Positions 56,007 through 64,000 of a stretch of 64,000 nt of DNA are shown here, one piece after another (position 1 is the first letter of the stretch; every line of letters begins with the position of its first letter). The notes beneath the pieces were generated by a model that was not told the DNA's origin, made no database searches, and saw only the letters and a list, made by a program, of their open reading frames with translations. Position numbers and translations under genes: made by a program. The DNA comes from Providencia rettgeri (lineage in GTDB: Bacteria; Pseudomonadota; Gammaproteobacteria; Enterobacterales; Enterobacteriaceae): assembly GCF_013255915.1 (NCBI RefSeq), contig NZ_CP053896.1, positions 620,001-684,000 of the forward strand, written 5' to 3'.

Positions 56007-57764
56007 TTAAGCGTCAGATAAAGGGAAGGTAACTTTTACCTCTGTTCCACCTTGAGGCCTAGGTGTAATACAACAGTTGCCATTAAGGCTTAATGCTCTT
56101 TCTCTCATAATAATAAGCCCATAATGATTAAGTTTATCAGTATTTGACGTGATCCCTGTACCATCGTCAGTAATTATAATAGTCACAATACCATCATACT
56201 GGTTTAATGAAACCTCAGCCCATTTTGCATTAGCATGTTTTAAAATATTGGTTAATGCCTCTCGGACTATTTGTATAATATGAATAGATTGATGCGGTGA
56301 AATACTTTTTGCGGGTAGGTCGTAATTTAAGTCTATTTTATACCCCATACGTTCGCTAAATTCATTAATGGTACTTTCTAATGAGGGGAGCAGACCTGGC
56401 TCCGTTAATTTAAGCCTAAATGTGGTTAATAGCTCTCTCAATTGACTATATGCGGTATTAATCTCGCTGCGCATTTCCGTTAACAACTGTTGTGGCTTTT
56501 CTGGTAATGGTTCAGGTTGTAATTGCAGGTAACTAATTTGCATCTTCAAGCAAGATAGAGACTGGGCGATAGAGTCATGGAGTTCTCTGGCAATAGCAGA
56601 ACGTTCATCCATGATAAGCAACTGTTGCTGTTGTTCTATTTGGTGTTCCATTGCTAACATGCCAGAAATTTGTTTTGCTAAAACAGAAACGAGATTGTTT
56701 TGTTCATCTGAAAGTATTTGATTATCTTCAATCTCACCAATAATAATGCCATAACGATGCATATTGTCTGATAAATCCCATTGCAAGCTAAGAGGTTTCT
56801 CGGTTGTGACTTGTTGTTTTAGTTGCTTTGTATTCGCTTCAGATAACCCGGTTGAATGGCAGCATATTTCATGAAAATATGCTTCATTGCTTTCTTCATA
56901 CAACCGTAAACTCAGATTTTTGAGTATGGTAATGTTTTCTAGTTCAATAAGAACTTTTTGTAATCGCAAGTAGAGGGGATCCGAGGAATGAAGGATTTGG
57001 TTTGATTGATATAAATAAGATAACACCTTATTTTTTGTGATTAAGTCTGCAGTTTTTTCTGCGACTCTTTCTTCAAGCTGATGATAACTTAGCGCTAATT
57101 CATCTGACATCTGGTTCAGAGTTTCTCCTAGCGCATTTAATTCATCTTGCCTATTATTTTTAGGGTAGCGTTGGCTAAAATCTTTTCGTCCAATCGCATT
57201 GACCATTGATAATAATTTAACCCATGGGTAATAAATTTTTCTTCTCAGGTGCCAGATAGTTCCCATAAGTAATAAGAATACTAAACTGATGAAAATCAGT
57301 TGTGTCATGGCAACATAAGCAATCTTTCTTTCCGTTTTCTCATCAATGTTATGAACTAATTCATCTAGTTTACTTACAAATGATATAACTTCGTATCTTG
57401 CATCGTTAGGTGTATTTGCTTCCATTAATGAGGGTTTTAAGATATGTAACCAATAATTGTAGAGTTCATCAAATTGAGGCGTTAAATTTTCGATCTTTAC
57501 AACTTGAGTCAGCTCTGGGCTGATGAGGTCAGATTCTAATGCATCGAGATAACGCTGATTCTGGGTATTTAAAGGGACTAGAGAAAGCAATCTGTAGCTC
57601 TGCATTCGTAGTGAACCAGATTTATTTATTGCATGAGCGTTACCCTGCACACTTAAAATCATTCGATTGGAAATCGTCATCCCAATAATTCCTAAGATCG
57701 CAATAAGTAGCATAAGGCCGATCACTTGGTTAATAATTGAAAATCGACGATACAGTGTGGGCAT
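56007..57764 (-). CDS. narX: Nitrate/nitrite sensor kinase NarX
   Basis: A 585-aa membrane histidine kinase. TM1 is about residues 12-34, followed by the periplasmic P-box ([20 protein letters not shown], 41-60), which binds nitrate. TM2 is about 152-171. HAMP and signalling-helix regions come next, then the HisKA_3 phosphoacceptor H396 in [11 protein letters not shown] and the ATPase domain. The identity is supported by narL immediately after it. No narK or narGHJI lies nearby. Confidence 0.93.
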   Translation of the reverse strand: MPTLYRRFSIINQVIGLMLLIAILGIIGMTISNRMILSVQGNAHAINKSGSLRMQSYRLLSLVPLNTQNQRYLDALESDLISPELTQVVKIENLTPQFDELYNYWLHILKPSLMEANTPNDARYEVISFVSKLDELVHNIDEKTERKIAYVAMTQLIFISLVFLLLMGTIWHLRRKIYYPWVKLLSMVNAIGRKDFSQRYPKNNRQDELNALGETLNQMSDELALSYHQLEERVAEKTADLITKNKVLSYLYQSNQILHSSDPLYLRLQKVLIELENITILKNLSLRLYEESNEAYFHEICCHSTGLSEANTKQLKQQVTTEKPLSLQWDLSDNMHRYGIIIGEIEDNQILSDEQNNLVSVLAKQISGMLAMEHQIEQQQQLLIMDERSAIARELHDSIAQSLSCLKMQISYLQLQPEPLPEKPQQLLTEMRSEINTAYSQLRELLTTFRLKLTEPGLLPSLESTINEFSERMGYKIDLNYDLPAKSISPHQSIHIIQIVREALTNILKHANAKWAEVSLNQYDGIVTIIITDDGTGITSNTDKLNHYGLIIMRERALSLNGNCCITPRPQGGTEVKVTFPLSDA

Positions 57765-57846
57765 GTGTCACTTCCTTAAAGAGTAGCGCTAGCGAACTTA
57801 AAATGCATATTTCTCGTATTGTTCATAAAGGGTCGAATATTAAATA

Positions 57847-57862
57847 TACTACTTTGGTAGTA
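57847..57862. promoter_or_regulatory. Candidate NarL 7-2-7 site upstream of narX
   Basis: TACTACT-TT-GGTAGTA has the inverted heptamer layout of NarL/NarP sites (TACYYMT), matching 6 of 7 and 5 of 7 positions. It lies 83 bp before narX, suggesting autoregulation. It is partly degenerate. Confidence 0.4.
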
Positions 57863-58008
57863 ATTTTCTGGATCTATAACGATATAGATAATAAAAAATA
57901 AAATTTTTCTTTAAGTTTTATGCTTTTATTTATTGATATATAAGATTAAATTTGGTTTGACTGGAAATAGGTTTACGTATTATAGCGTAAATTAAAGATG
58001 AGTTTCTT

Positions 58009-58022
58009 TTGATTTAGATCAG
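58009..58022 (-). promoter_or_regulatory. Candidate FNR site upstream of narX
   Basis: TTGAT-TTAG-ATCAG matches the FNR consensus TTGATnnnnATCAA at 9 of 10 positions. It lies about 245 bp before narX, so a promoter with a long leader is implied if it works. The 372-bp gap 57765-58136 contains no gene. Confidence 0.45.
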
Positions 58023-58136
58023 TTTAAATATCGAAGTAAATCAATATGTAAAATAATATACATCGAAAGTGTCTTTGATAATCATATCAATGATAGAAAG
58101 AGAGGCAGCCCTAATCGATAGAGCTACCTTTTTGTT

Positions 58137-59051
58137 TTAAGCTTTTTTAAATTTTTTGAATAGTGAGATTATCGCAACAAGGATTAGGCCTGTTACTAGC
58201 CCAAAAAATAAATTAATTATAGTTGGTAAGATAAACTGCATAGTACTGCCAATGATAGGCGTTAAGGTTGCTGTAAAGGATATTTCGGTGATCCATTCTG
58301 AAATATAGCTGATACCGTGGGTTAGAATACCACCACCGACCATAAACATCGCGGCAGTCCCTACAACAGATAATGTTTTCATCAGATAAGGAGTGGCATA
58401 AATTAATGAATTACCACATTTTTTTAATAAAGAAGAGGTTTTCTTCTGTAAATAAAAGCCTAAGTCATCTAATTTGACAATCCCTGCAACTAAGCCATAT
58501 ACACCGATAGTCATTACGATAGCAATGATAGAGAGTACGGCCACTTGGTTGATAAAAGTGGTAGAGGAAACAATACCTAGTGTGATGGCAATAATTTCGG
58601 CTGATAAAACAAAATCAGTACGAATAGCCCCTTTAATTTTTTTACTTTCAAATTCCTTAAGTTGTTCTTCTGATAACTGTAATTGATTTTGGGAAACAGT
58701 ATCTTTTACGTTAGAATGCAAGAGCTTATGAGTTATTTTTTCTGCGCCTTCAAAACAAAGGTAGGCTCCACCAATCATAAGTAGTGGTGTGATAGCCCAA
58801 GGAAGAAAGGCACTGATTAATAACGCTAAAGGAACAAGTATTAATTTATTAATAAATGACCCTTTAGCAACGGACCAAACAACAGGAATCTCTCTATCTG
58901 CACGAACACCTGTGACTTGCTGGGCGTTTAGCGCGAGGTCATCACCTAAAACCCCAGAGGTTTTTTTGGCAGCCATTTTCGTCATGACGGAAACATCGTC
59001 TAGTACAGCGGCAATATCATCAAGTAATGTGAGTAAGCTACTTCCAGCCAC
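58137..59051 (-). CDS. yedI: YedI-family (DUF808) membrane protein
   Basis: A 304-aa protein with the family opening [20 protein letters not shown] and [20 protein letters not shown], and several hydrophobic helices (about residues 70-112, 150-205, 225-300). It is very similar to E. coli YedI, whose function is not known. It is preceded by 292 bp without a recognisable gene or site. Confidence 0.88.
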   Translation of the reverse strand: MAGSSLLTLLDDIAAVLDDVSVMTKMAAKKTSGVLGDDLALNAQQVTGVRADREIPVVWSVAKGSFINKLILVPLALLISAFLPWAITPLLMIGGAYLCFEGAEKITHKLLHSNVKDTVSQNQLQLSEEQLKEFESKKIKGAIRTDFVLSAEIIAITLGIVSSTTFINQVAVLSIIAIVMTIGVYGLVAGIVKLDDLGFYLQKKTSSLLKKCGNSLIYATPYLMKTLSVVGTAAMFMVGGGILTHGISYISEWITEISFTATLTPIIGSTMQFILPTIINLFFGLVTGLILVAIISLFKKFKKA

Positions 59052-59343
59052 AAGGGTATCCTCAATATTTTTTAAGGTGTCATTAATGTTTATTAGGTCA
59101 GTTAATGGATAATTAGTTCACTACAACATAAACCATATGTACAAATAAGATAATTCCACTGCAACTGATAAGTCTGAATTTTGAATTATTAAATTTTTAT
59201 GACAGTGGAACCAATATGGTTTTTTCTTTTCTAACTTATTAATTTTAGTAAAGTAACATATTGCTATCTGCTATTTTACTTTATATTCGGTTTAATTATT
59301 TAGTTTATAAATAAATTTTAATAGATAGGTATAGGGTTAATAC

Positions 59344-60330
59344 ATGTCTTCTCAGCCAGTTTTGAGTATTGTCGTTGCTGTATATAATGGTGAAAAATTT
59401 TTACCTCAGTTTTTTGATAGCTTAATTGCGCAAAAGCTAGAAAATTGGGAGCTGATCGTTGTAAATGACGGCTCTAAAGATAAAAGTGAAGATATCATTA
59501 AGTCTTATGCAGATAAATTTGTACATTTGAAAGTGCTTTATCAAGAAAACCAAGGTGTCTCAGTTGCTCGTAATACGGGGATGGCTGAGGCTACGGGAAA
59601 ATACATTACATTTCCTGATATTGATGATGAAATTAGCCCACAAATGTACGGACGTTTATTAGAAATCGCATTATCAAATGACCTCGATGTTGCAACTTGT
59701 AATGGGACTTATGTTTATACTAATGGCGATGCTCCAAAGGCAATTTTCCCACCGAATAAAGTCCCGTCAACTGGGGTGATTTCAGGCCCTGAGTGGCTTG
59801 AAATTGGCTTAAGTTCACGCAAGTTTTTGCATGTAACTTGGCTGAATTTATATCGTTTAGACATGTTGCGCCAACACAAATTTTTCTTTGAGCCCAAATT
59901 GCATCACCAAGACATTCCTTGGACAACAGAAGTGTTGCTCGTAGCAAAGCGCGTGCAATTTATTAATGAACAATACTATCGATATTTAATCCATAATCAA
60001 TCTGTTTCACACTCATTGAGTGGTGATGAGCGCTCAGTCCGTAAGATAAAAACCTATTTGAAGATTATTGATATGCTGTTAAATATTTACCAGCGTTATC
60101 CTGAACAAGTTAAGCAAGCCCCTGCTTGTTTATGGCAGGTAGGAAAGGAAGGCTTAGGGGTGATTCAAGCGCTATTAGCCATCAAATCACCAGATGTACA
60201 GAAGGAAATGGTACAACTATTTTTTGATAAGGGTTATTGGCAAATTGTGTGGGCGCATGCAACTACAGTAAAATTAAAATGGCGATTAATTAGACGTTAC
60301 ACAAAACTAAAAGAAATTACCAAATCATAA
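59344..60330 (+). CDS. Family 2 glycosyltransferase
   Basis: A 328-aa soluble GT-A enzyme. The nucleotide-sugar binding start SIVVAVYNGEKFLPQFFDSL (about residues 8-27), VVNDGSKDKS (39-48) and the metal site around PDIDDE (about 94-99) are visible. It resembles LPS or capsule side-chain transferases. It stands alone, not in a polysaccharide cluster, so acceptor and sugar are unknown. Confidence 0.82.
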   Translation: MSSQPVLSIVVAVYNGEKFLPQFFDSLIAQKLENWELIVVNDGSKDKSEDIIKSYADKFVHLKVLYQENQGVSVARNTGMAEATGKYITFPDIDDEISPQMYGRLLEIALSNDLDVATCNGTYVYTNGDAPKAIFPPNKVPSTGVISGPEWLEIGLSSRKFLHVTWLNLYRLDMLRQHKFFFEPKLHHQDIPWTTEVLLVAKRVQFINEQYYRYLIHNQSVSHSLSGDERSVRKIKTYLKIIDMLLNIYQRYPEQVKQAPACLWQVGKEGLGVIQALLAIKSPDVQKEMVQLFFDKGYWQIVWAHATTVKLKWRLIRRYTKLKEITKS

Positions 60331-60337
60331 TTTACTG

Positions 60338-60370
60338 AAAAGGTAGCTATTTTTATAGGCTACCTTTTTT
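60338..60370. terminator. Bidirectional terminator
   Basis: AAAAGGTAGC (60338-60347) pairs with GCTACCTTTT (60359-60368), with an inner TAT/ATA helix and T runs, between the convergent glycosyltransferase and nucleoside hydrolase genes. Confidence 0.85.
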
Positions 60371-60374
60371 GTTT

Positions 60375-61319
60375 CTATTTTGCTAATTGCTTTAGAGAAG
60401 CAATAAACATATCCCATAACTTTGGGTTATCTAACTTTGTAGCGACTTGCGTGTGGCAATCTGCTTTAGCGGGGTGGCGAAAGTCAGTCACCGTCATACC
60501 CGTTGTTAAAGCACCTTGCAGTTCGATATCAATCGGAGCTTTAATCGTTTCCATTATGGATGGGTCGATAACATAAGCAACAGCACATAGGTCGTGGACA
60601 GGGGCATGGTTAGTATAGCCATTACGTCTGCGGTAACCTGCAGTGTAGTAATTTAGGGATTCAACAACAAAATCACTTACAGGTGTGTTTAACGCTGCAA
60701 TGGTTTTCATTATTTGGTCGTCTGGCCTTGCTTGATGTGTAAGATCTAACCCAATCATAGTGATAGGCCAAGTTTCATTAAACACAATATGAGCAGCCTC
60801 AGGGTCTATAAGGATATTGAATTCAGCGACTGCAGTTCGATTGCCTGTATGGTAGCCTCCTCCCATTAAAACAACTTCTTTTACTAATTCTACAATTTCA
60901 GGTGCTTTTCTCACTGCCAAAGCAATATTTGTTAGCCCCCCAATAGGAACGAGAGTAATTGTTTTAGGCGGATGTGATTTGAGTGTATCAATAATTAGGT
61001 CAACAGCATGGCGCTGATCAATAGGGAGCTTGGGGTCGGGGAGATGAGTACCGTCAAGGCCTGTTGTACCATGAACTTCTGGCGCAGTCTGTATTGTTCT
61101 CACTAGTGGCCTAGAGCAACCTGCGGCGATAGGGATATCATTTGCACTAACGAATTCCATAATTGCGCGTGCGTTATGAGTAACTTTATCTAATGTTTGG
61201 TTTCCGACGACTGTAGTTACCGCAAGTAACTCTATATTTGAATTGCCTAATGCTAAGAAAATTGCCATTGCATCATCGTGGCCGGGGTCACAATCGATAA
61301 TAATTTTATTGTTAGACAT
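60375..61319 (-). CDS. Nucleoside hydrolase, RihA/RihB-like
   Basis: A 314-aa enzyme of the inosine-uridine nucleoside hydrolase family. The calcium-binding motif DCDPGHDDA (residues 9-17), AEFNILIDPEAA and the late HDLCAVAY His-Asp segment are present. It splits ribonucleosides, probably pyrimidine ones, into base and ribose. GGAG precedes the ATG at 61319; the frame runs 38 codons further upstream without family similarity. RihA and RihB cannot be told apart here. Confidence 0.86.
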   Translation of the reverse strand: MSNNKIIIDCDPGHDDAMAIFLALGNSNIELLAVTTVVGNQTLDKVTHNARAIMEFVSANDIPIAAGCSRPLVRTIQTAPEVHGTTGLDGTHLPDPKLPIDQRHAVDLIIDTLKSHPPKTITLVPIGGLTNIALAVRKAPEIVELVKEVVLMGGGYHTGNRTAVAEFNILIDPEAAHIVFNETWPITMIGLDLTHQARPDDQIMKTIAALNTPVSDFVVESLNYYTAGYRRRNGYTNHAPVHDLCAVAYVIDPSIMETIKAPIDIELQGALTTGMTVTDFRHPAKADCHTQVATKLDNPKLWDMFIASLKQLAK

Positions 61320-61583
61320 TATTTCTCCATTTATTAGGTTATTTACGTTTAATTGACATAATATATGGATATATTTATTTTTATGTGATGTAAGTTCTAT
61401 TTTTGTGAATACTAATGTAATGAAATTATTCATTAGGGTTACTAATGGAGAGTGATGTGATTAACATATTAATAACAATCGTGTTGAGTTTATAAAGATA
61501 ATGTGTTCTTTATGTAGTTTTAAGCAATATAAATGAAACCGCCCAGATGGTTTTATTAACGACTTAATGATTGAGGAGGCAGA

Positions 61584-62327
61584 ATGGAGAACTATCTAGA
61601 AAGATTACCTGATGTTATTGATTCTGTTGCAACTAATCAGTTTTATCCTAATTTATTATCATGGTTGTCTTCACTTATTGCATTCGATAATGCGATTGTT
61701 TACTCCTTTGAAAAAGGAGCTCCACCTCGATTTCTTTCCAAAGTAGAGCGCCGTAATAGCGATAGTATTAACAGAATCTATCAACGAGGTGCTTATTTAA
61801 TGGACCCATTCTACCAAGAAATCCAAAAAGGCGGGGCTTCTAAAGTATTAACACTAAAAGAACTCGCACCTAAAGGATTTTATCATACGGACTATTATCT
61901 CAATTTTTATCGTAAAACAGGGTGGTGCGATGAGGCAGGGTTGCTGTTAGATATTTCAACTAATAGGCAGTTAGGTATTTTTTTTGGTAATGAAGATAGG
62001 CCTTTTTTCTCGGAAAAATATACGCAAGCGCCACTTAAAGATGCCTTCGATATCATTCGTAGCATGGTCAAACTTCATAAAGATGTTTCTCCTTCTTCGG
62101 TGTCGAATCACTACCAAAATACAGACATGCAAACACGATTTGGGTTAACACCGAGAGAGTGTGAAGTTGTCGAATTAATCTTAGCGGGCAAAGGTTCACC
62201 ACAAATTGCACAGGCACTTTTCATTAGTTTAGGGACAGTGAAAAATCACCGTAAGAATATCTATCAAAAATTAAGTATTAATTCACAGGTTGAATTATTT
62301 AACTTATTAATGAATAGGTTAAGCTAA
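61584..62327 (+). CDS. LuxR-type transcriptional regulator
   Basis: A 247-aa regulator. The C-terminal LuxR helix-turn-helix (LTPRECEVVELILAGKGSPQ, then SLGTVKNHRKNIYQKL, about residues 186-240) is clear. The N-terminal ~165 residues form a sensor of the LuxR/PAS-like kind, with a YLMDPFY segment. No luxI-type synthase is nearby, so it is a solo regulator. GAGGAGG precedes the ATG. The adjacent FAD oxidoreductase on the same strand is its likely target. Confidence 0.82.
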   Translation: MENYLERLPDVIDSVATNQFYPNLLSWLSSLIAFDNAIVYSFEKGAPPRFLSKVERRNSDSINRIYQRGAYLMDPFYQEIQKGGASKVLTLKELAPKGFYHTDYYLNFYRKTGWCDEAGLLLDISTNRQLGIFFGNEDRPFFSEKYTQAPLKDAFDIIRSMVKLHKDVSPSSVSNHYQNTDMQTRFGLTPRECEVVELILAGKGSPQIAQALFISLGTVKNHRKNIYQKLSINSQVELFNLLMNRLS

Positions 62328-62377
62328 GTATAATGTGTTTTTATATTTATTTTAACCTAATGATTTAAAAGTGTTTT

Positions 62378-62455
62378 ATGGCTATTATCTTTTTTATTGC
62401 TGCGTTATTTTTTTGTTTTTGTCTAGATGATCTTAATAAACTAAAATTCAATTAA
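62378..62455 (+). CDS. Possible 25-aa hydrophobic small protein
   Basis: ATG to TAA encodes a hydrophobic first half (MAIIFFIAALFFCFCL) and a short polar tail (DDLNKLKFN), like bacterial small membrane proteins. No good ribosome-binding site precedes it, and the region is very AT-rich, so it may be chance. It is too short for normal gene calling. The 338-bp gap 62328-62665 otherwise holds the 62585 palindrome. Confidence 0.2.
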   Translation: MAIIFFIAALFFCFCLDDLNKLKFN

Positions 62456-62584
62456 TAATCATCATTATTAATATGGTAATGGTTATATAACTAATTGTTT
62501 ATAATCTTATATTTTTTGATTTTATAAATTTTATTATTATTTAAATATTCTACTTGCATCACAATTGTTAACTTTATGTTTCGA

Positions 62585-62602
62585 ATATCCCTAAAGGGAT
62601 AT
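62585..62602. promoter_or_regulatory. 18-bp perfect palindrome, candidate LuxR-type operator
   Basis: ATATCCCT-AA-AGGGATAT ends 63 bases before the oxidoreductase start codon. Size and symmetry fit a lux-box-like operator for the LuxR-type regulator next door. The assignment is by position only. Confidence 0.5.
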
Positions 62603-62665
62603 GTAATTGTTAATGTAAGGTTAAGATAATCAGGTTATCGAAAGATACTAAACAGGGTATCCATA

Positions 62666-63970
62666 ATGAATAACCAAGTAGAATCATTGACTTACTATGC
62701 TGCGACTAAGAAATATGACTTACGTTTTCCTACATTAAAGGAAGATCTTGATGTTGACGTCGTGATTATTGGTGGCGGCTTTTCTGGGATCCATACCGCA
62801 CTTGAGTTGTGTGAGAAAGGGATTACCAATATCGCTATTTTGGAAGGACGGCATCTTGGCTACGGTGGCTCAGGGCGTAATGGCGGCCAAGTGATGGCGG
62901 GTATTGGTCATGATATCGATGCAATTAAAAAATATGTCGGGCCAGAGGGTTTAGAAACAATTTTTAAACTCAGTAATATGGGCGCAGGGATCATGCGTGA
63001 TCGCATCGCTAAATATGATATTGATGCAGACTTTTGCCGTGGTTATGCATACTTAGGAAGCAATAAGCGCCAAGAAAAGACTTTGCGTAGTTGGCTAAAA
63101 GATTTCAAGTCTGTCGATCCTGAGGAAGAAATTGAGTTTTACAGTGGCTCAGAACTAAAACAGATTATTGGTTCTGATGCTTATACCTGTGGTATCAAAC
63201 ACATGGGCGGTGGGCATGTACATTCATTGAACTTATTGTTAGGTGAAGCGAAAGCGGTTAGTGAAATATATGGCGCTAAAATATTTGAGAATAGCCAAGT
63301 ATTAAATGTTGAGTATGGTAATACCATCAAGGTTAGAACTGCGATGGGAACGGTCAAAGCACAAAAAATGCTGTGGGCTTGTGATTCATTTTTAAATGGC
63401 CTTGAGCCGACGATCTACCCTAAGACCATTAATACTTATGCATATCAATTAATGACGGAAGAGCTGCCTGATGAATTGATCGAGCAAATTAGCCCAATCC
63501 GTGGAGCTTATAGTGATATTCGTCCAGTTATTGATTACTACCGAGTGACGAATGAAAATCGCCTATTATTCGGCAGTTCAACGCATTTTCTTGAATACAT
63601 TCCATCTGACCTTAAAGCATGGAATCGTAACCTAATGCTAAAAGTCTTTCCCTATCTCAAAGATGTCAAAATTGAATTAGCTTGGGGTGGACCAATGGCA
63701 TGTAGTGCAAATTTATTTCCACAAATTGGCTCATTACCACAACATAAAAATGTGTTTTATGCGCAGGGCTATTCAGGTTTTGGTGTTACGCCTAGCCAGA
63801 TTGTGTGCAAAGTCCTGGCTGAAGGGATGGTAGAAGGTTCTCATCGTTATGACTTAATGAGTTCTATCCCACACGCCAATATTATTGGTAAAGATAGCAT
63901 GCGTAATGTGATTGTTTCACTGGCAAAAATAATGCATCAAACATCCGGTTATTGGCAAGGTCGCCGTTAA
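62666..63970 (+). CDS. FAD-dependent amine/amino-acid oxidoreductase, PuuB-like
   Basis: A 434-aa flavoenzyme of the DAO family. The dinucleotide motif VVIIGGGFSGIHTALEL (about residues 32-48) is followed by GYGGSGRNGGQVM, typical of PuuB/OrdL-type oxidases, and the C-terminal FAD contact AQGYSGFGVTPSQ. Such enzymes oxidise gamma-glutamylputrescine or related amines. There are no other puu genes in view, so the substrate is open. The gene ends 30 bases before the window edge. Confidence 0.84.
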   Translation: MNNQVESLTYYAATKKYDLRFPTLKEDLDVDVVIIGGGFSGIHTALELCEKGITNIAILEGRHLGYGGSGRNGGQVMAGIGHDIDAIKKYVGPEGLETIFKLSNMGAGIMRDRIAKYDIDADFCRGYAYLGSNKRQEKTLRSWLKDFKSVDPEEEIEFYSGSELKQIIGSDAYTCGIKHMGGGHVHSLNLLLGEAKAVSEIYGAKIFENSQVLNVEYGNTIKVRTAMGTVKAQKMLWACDSFLNGLEPTIYPKTINTYAYQLMTEELPDELIEQISPIRGAYSDIRPVIDYYRVTNENRLLFGSSTHFLEYIPSDLKAWNRNLMLKVFPYLKDVKIELAWGGPMACSANLFPQIGSLPQHKNVFYAQGYSGFGVTPSQIVCKVLAEGMVEGSHRYDLMSSIPHANIIGKDSMRNVIVSLAKIMHQTSGYWQGRR

Positions 63971-64000
63971 TTCGTTATCTGCCTAACTAGTTTATTTAAA

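Overview
The window is chromosomal DNA of an enterobacterium of the family Morganellaceae, almost certainly a Providencia. The evidence is an AarP-type MarA/SoxS-family activator of 135 aa next to ssb, a TatA with the N-terminal extension described for P. stuartii, a Providencia-like 16S rRNA, and low-GC core genes that match E. coli families closely. The species is not decided. I see no prophage, insertion sequence, CRISPR array or plasmid feature.

Layout. 1-2432: 3' end of ssb, aarP, and an MFS exporter that reads from a MerR-type promoter. 2764-4941: the ilvBN acetolactate synthase operon with its valine/leucine-rich leader peptide and attenuator. 5137-10430: a lineage-specific block (AlaX editing protein, XRE-cupin regulator, TauE-type permease, MFS transporter, ArnT-like glycosyltransferase). 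11046-18485: a block collinear with E. coli (ghxP, yjcE, then yigM, metR, metE), with a PurR box before ghxP and Met boxes before metE. 19315-26111: a complete tetronate (threonate/erythronate) catabolic cluster, ltnD-otnK-otnC-otnI-regulator-denD-permease, placed between metE/yidB and udp.

26401-47528 follows the E. coli metE-to-rrnA order with local changes: udp, a tyrosine phosphatase and a DedA protein, rmuC, ubiEJB, tatABC, rfaH, pepE (where tatD would be expected), ubiD, fre, then fadBA convergent with fre, pepQ, yigZ, trkH and hemG. These genes serve ubiquinone synthesis, protein export, beta-oxidation, K+ uptake and haem synthesis. Between fre and fadA sit six tandem copies of an ERIC (IRU) element.

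47529-53306 is a complete rRNA operon: promoters P1 and P2, boxA, 16S, tRNA-Glu, 23S, 5S and terminator. Its 16S-23S spacer carries an ERIC-like hairpin, and its tRNA-Glu has a T-stem of only 4 bp. It is followed by about 1.4 kb of noncoding DNA holding an 8-bp array, 122-bp repeats and a 7-bp array. 54672-63970: idi, narXL without narK or narGHJI, yedI, a family 2 glycosyltransferase, a nucleoside hydrolase, a LuxR-type regulator and an FAD amine oxidoreductase with an 18-bp palindrome before it.

The most unusual signals are repeat and RNA structures rather than a new protein system: the ERIC array, the post-rRNA repeat field, the shortened tRNA T-stem and the spacer hairpin. No clearly new multi-gene defence or mobile system is visible.
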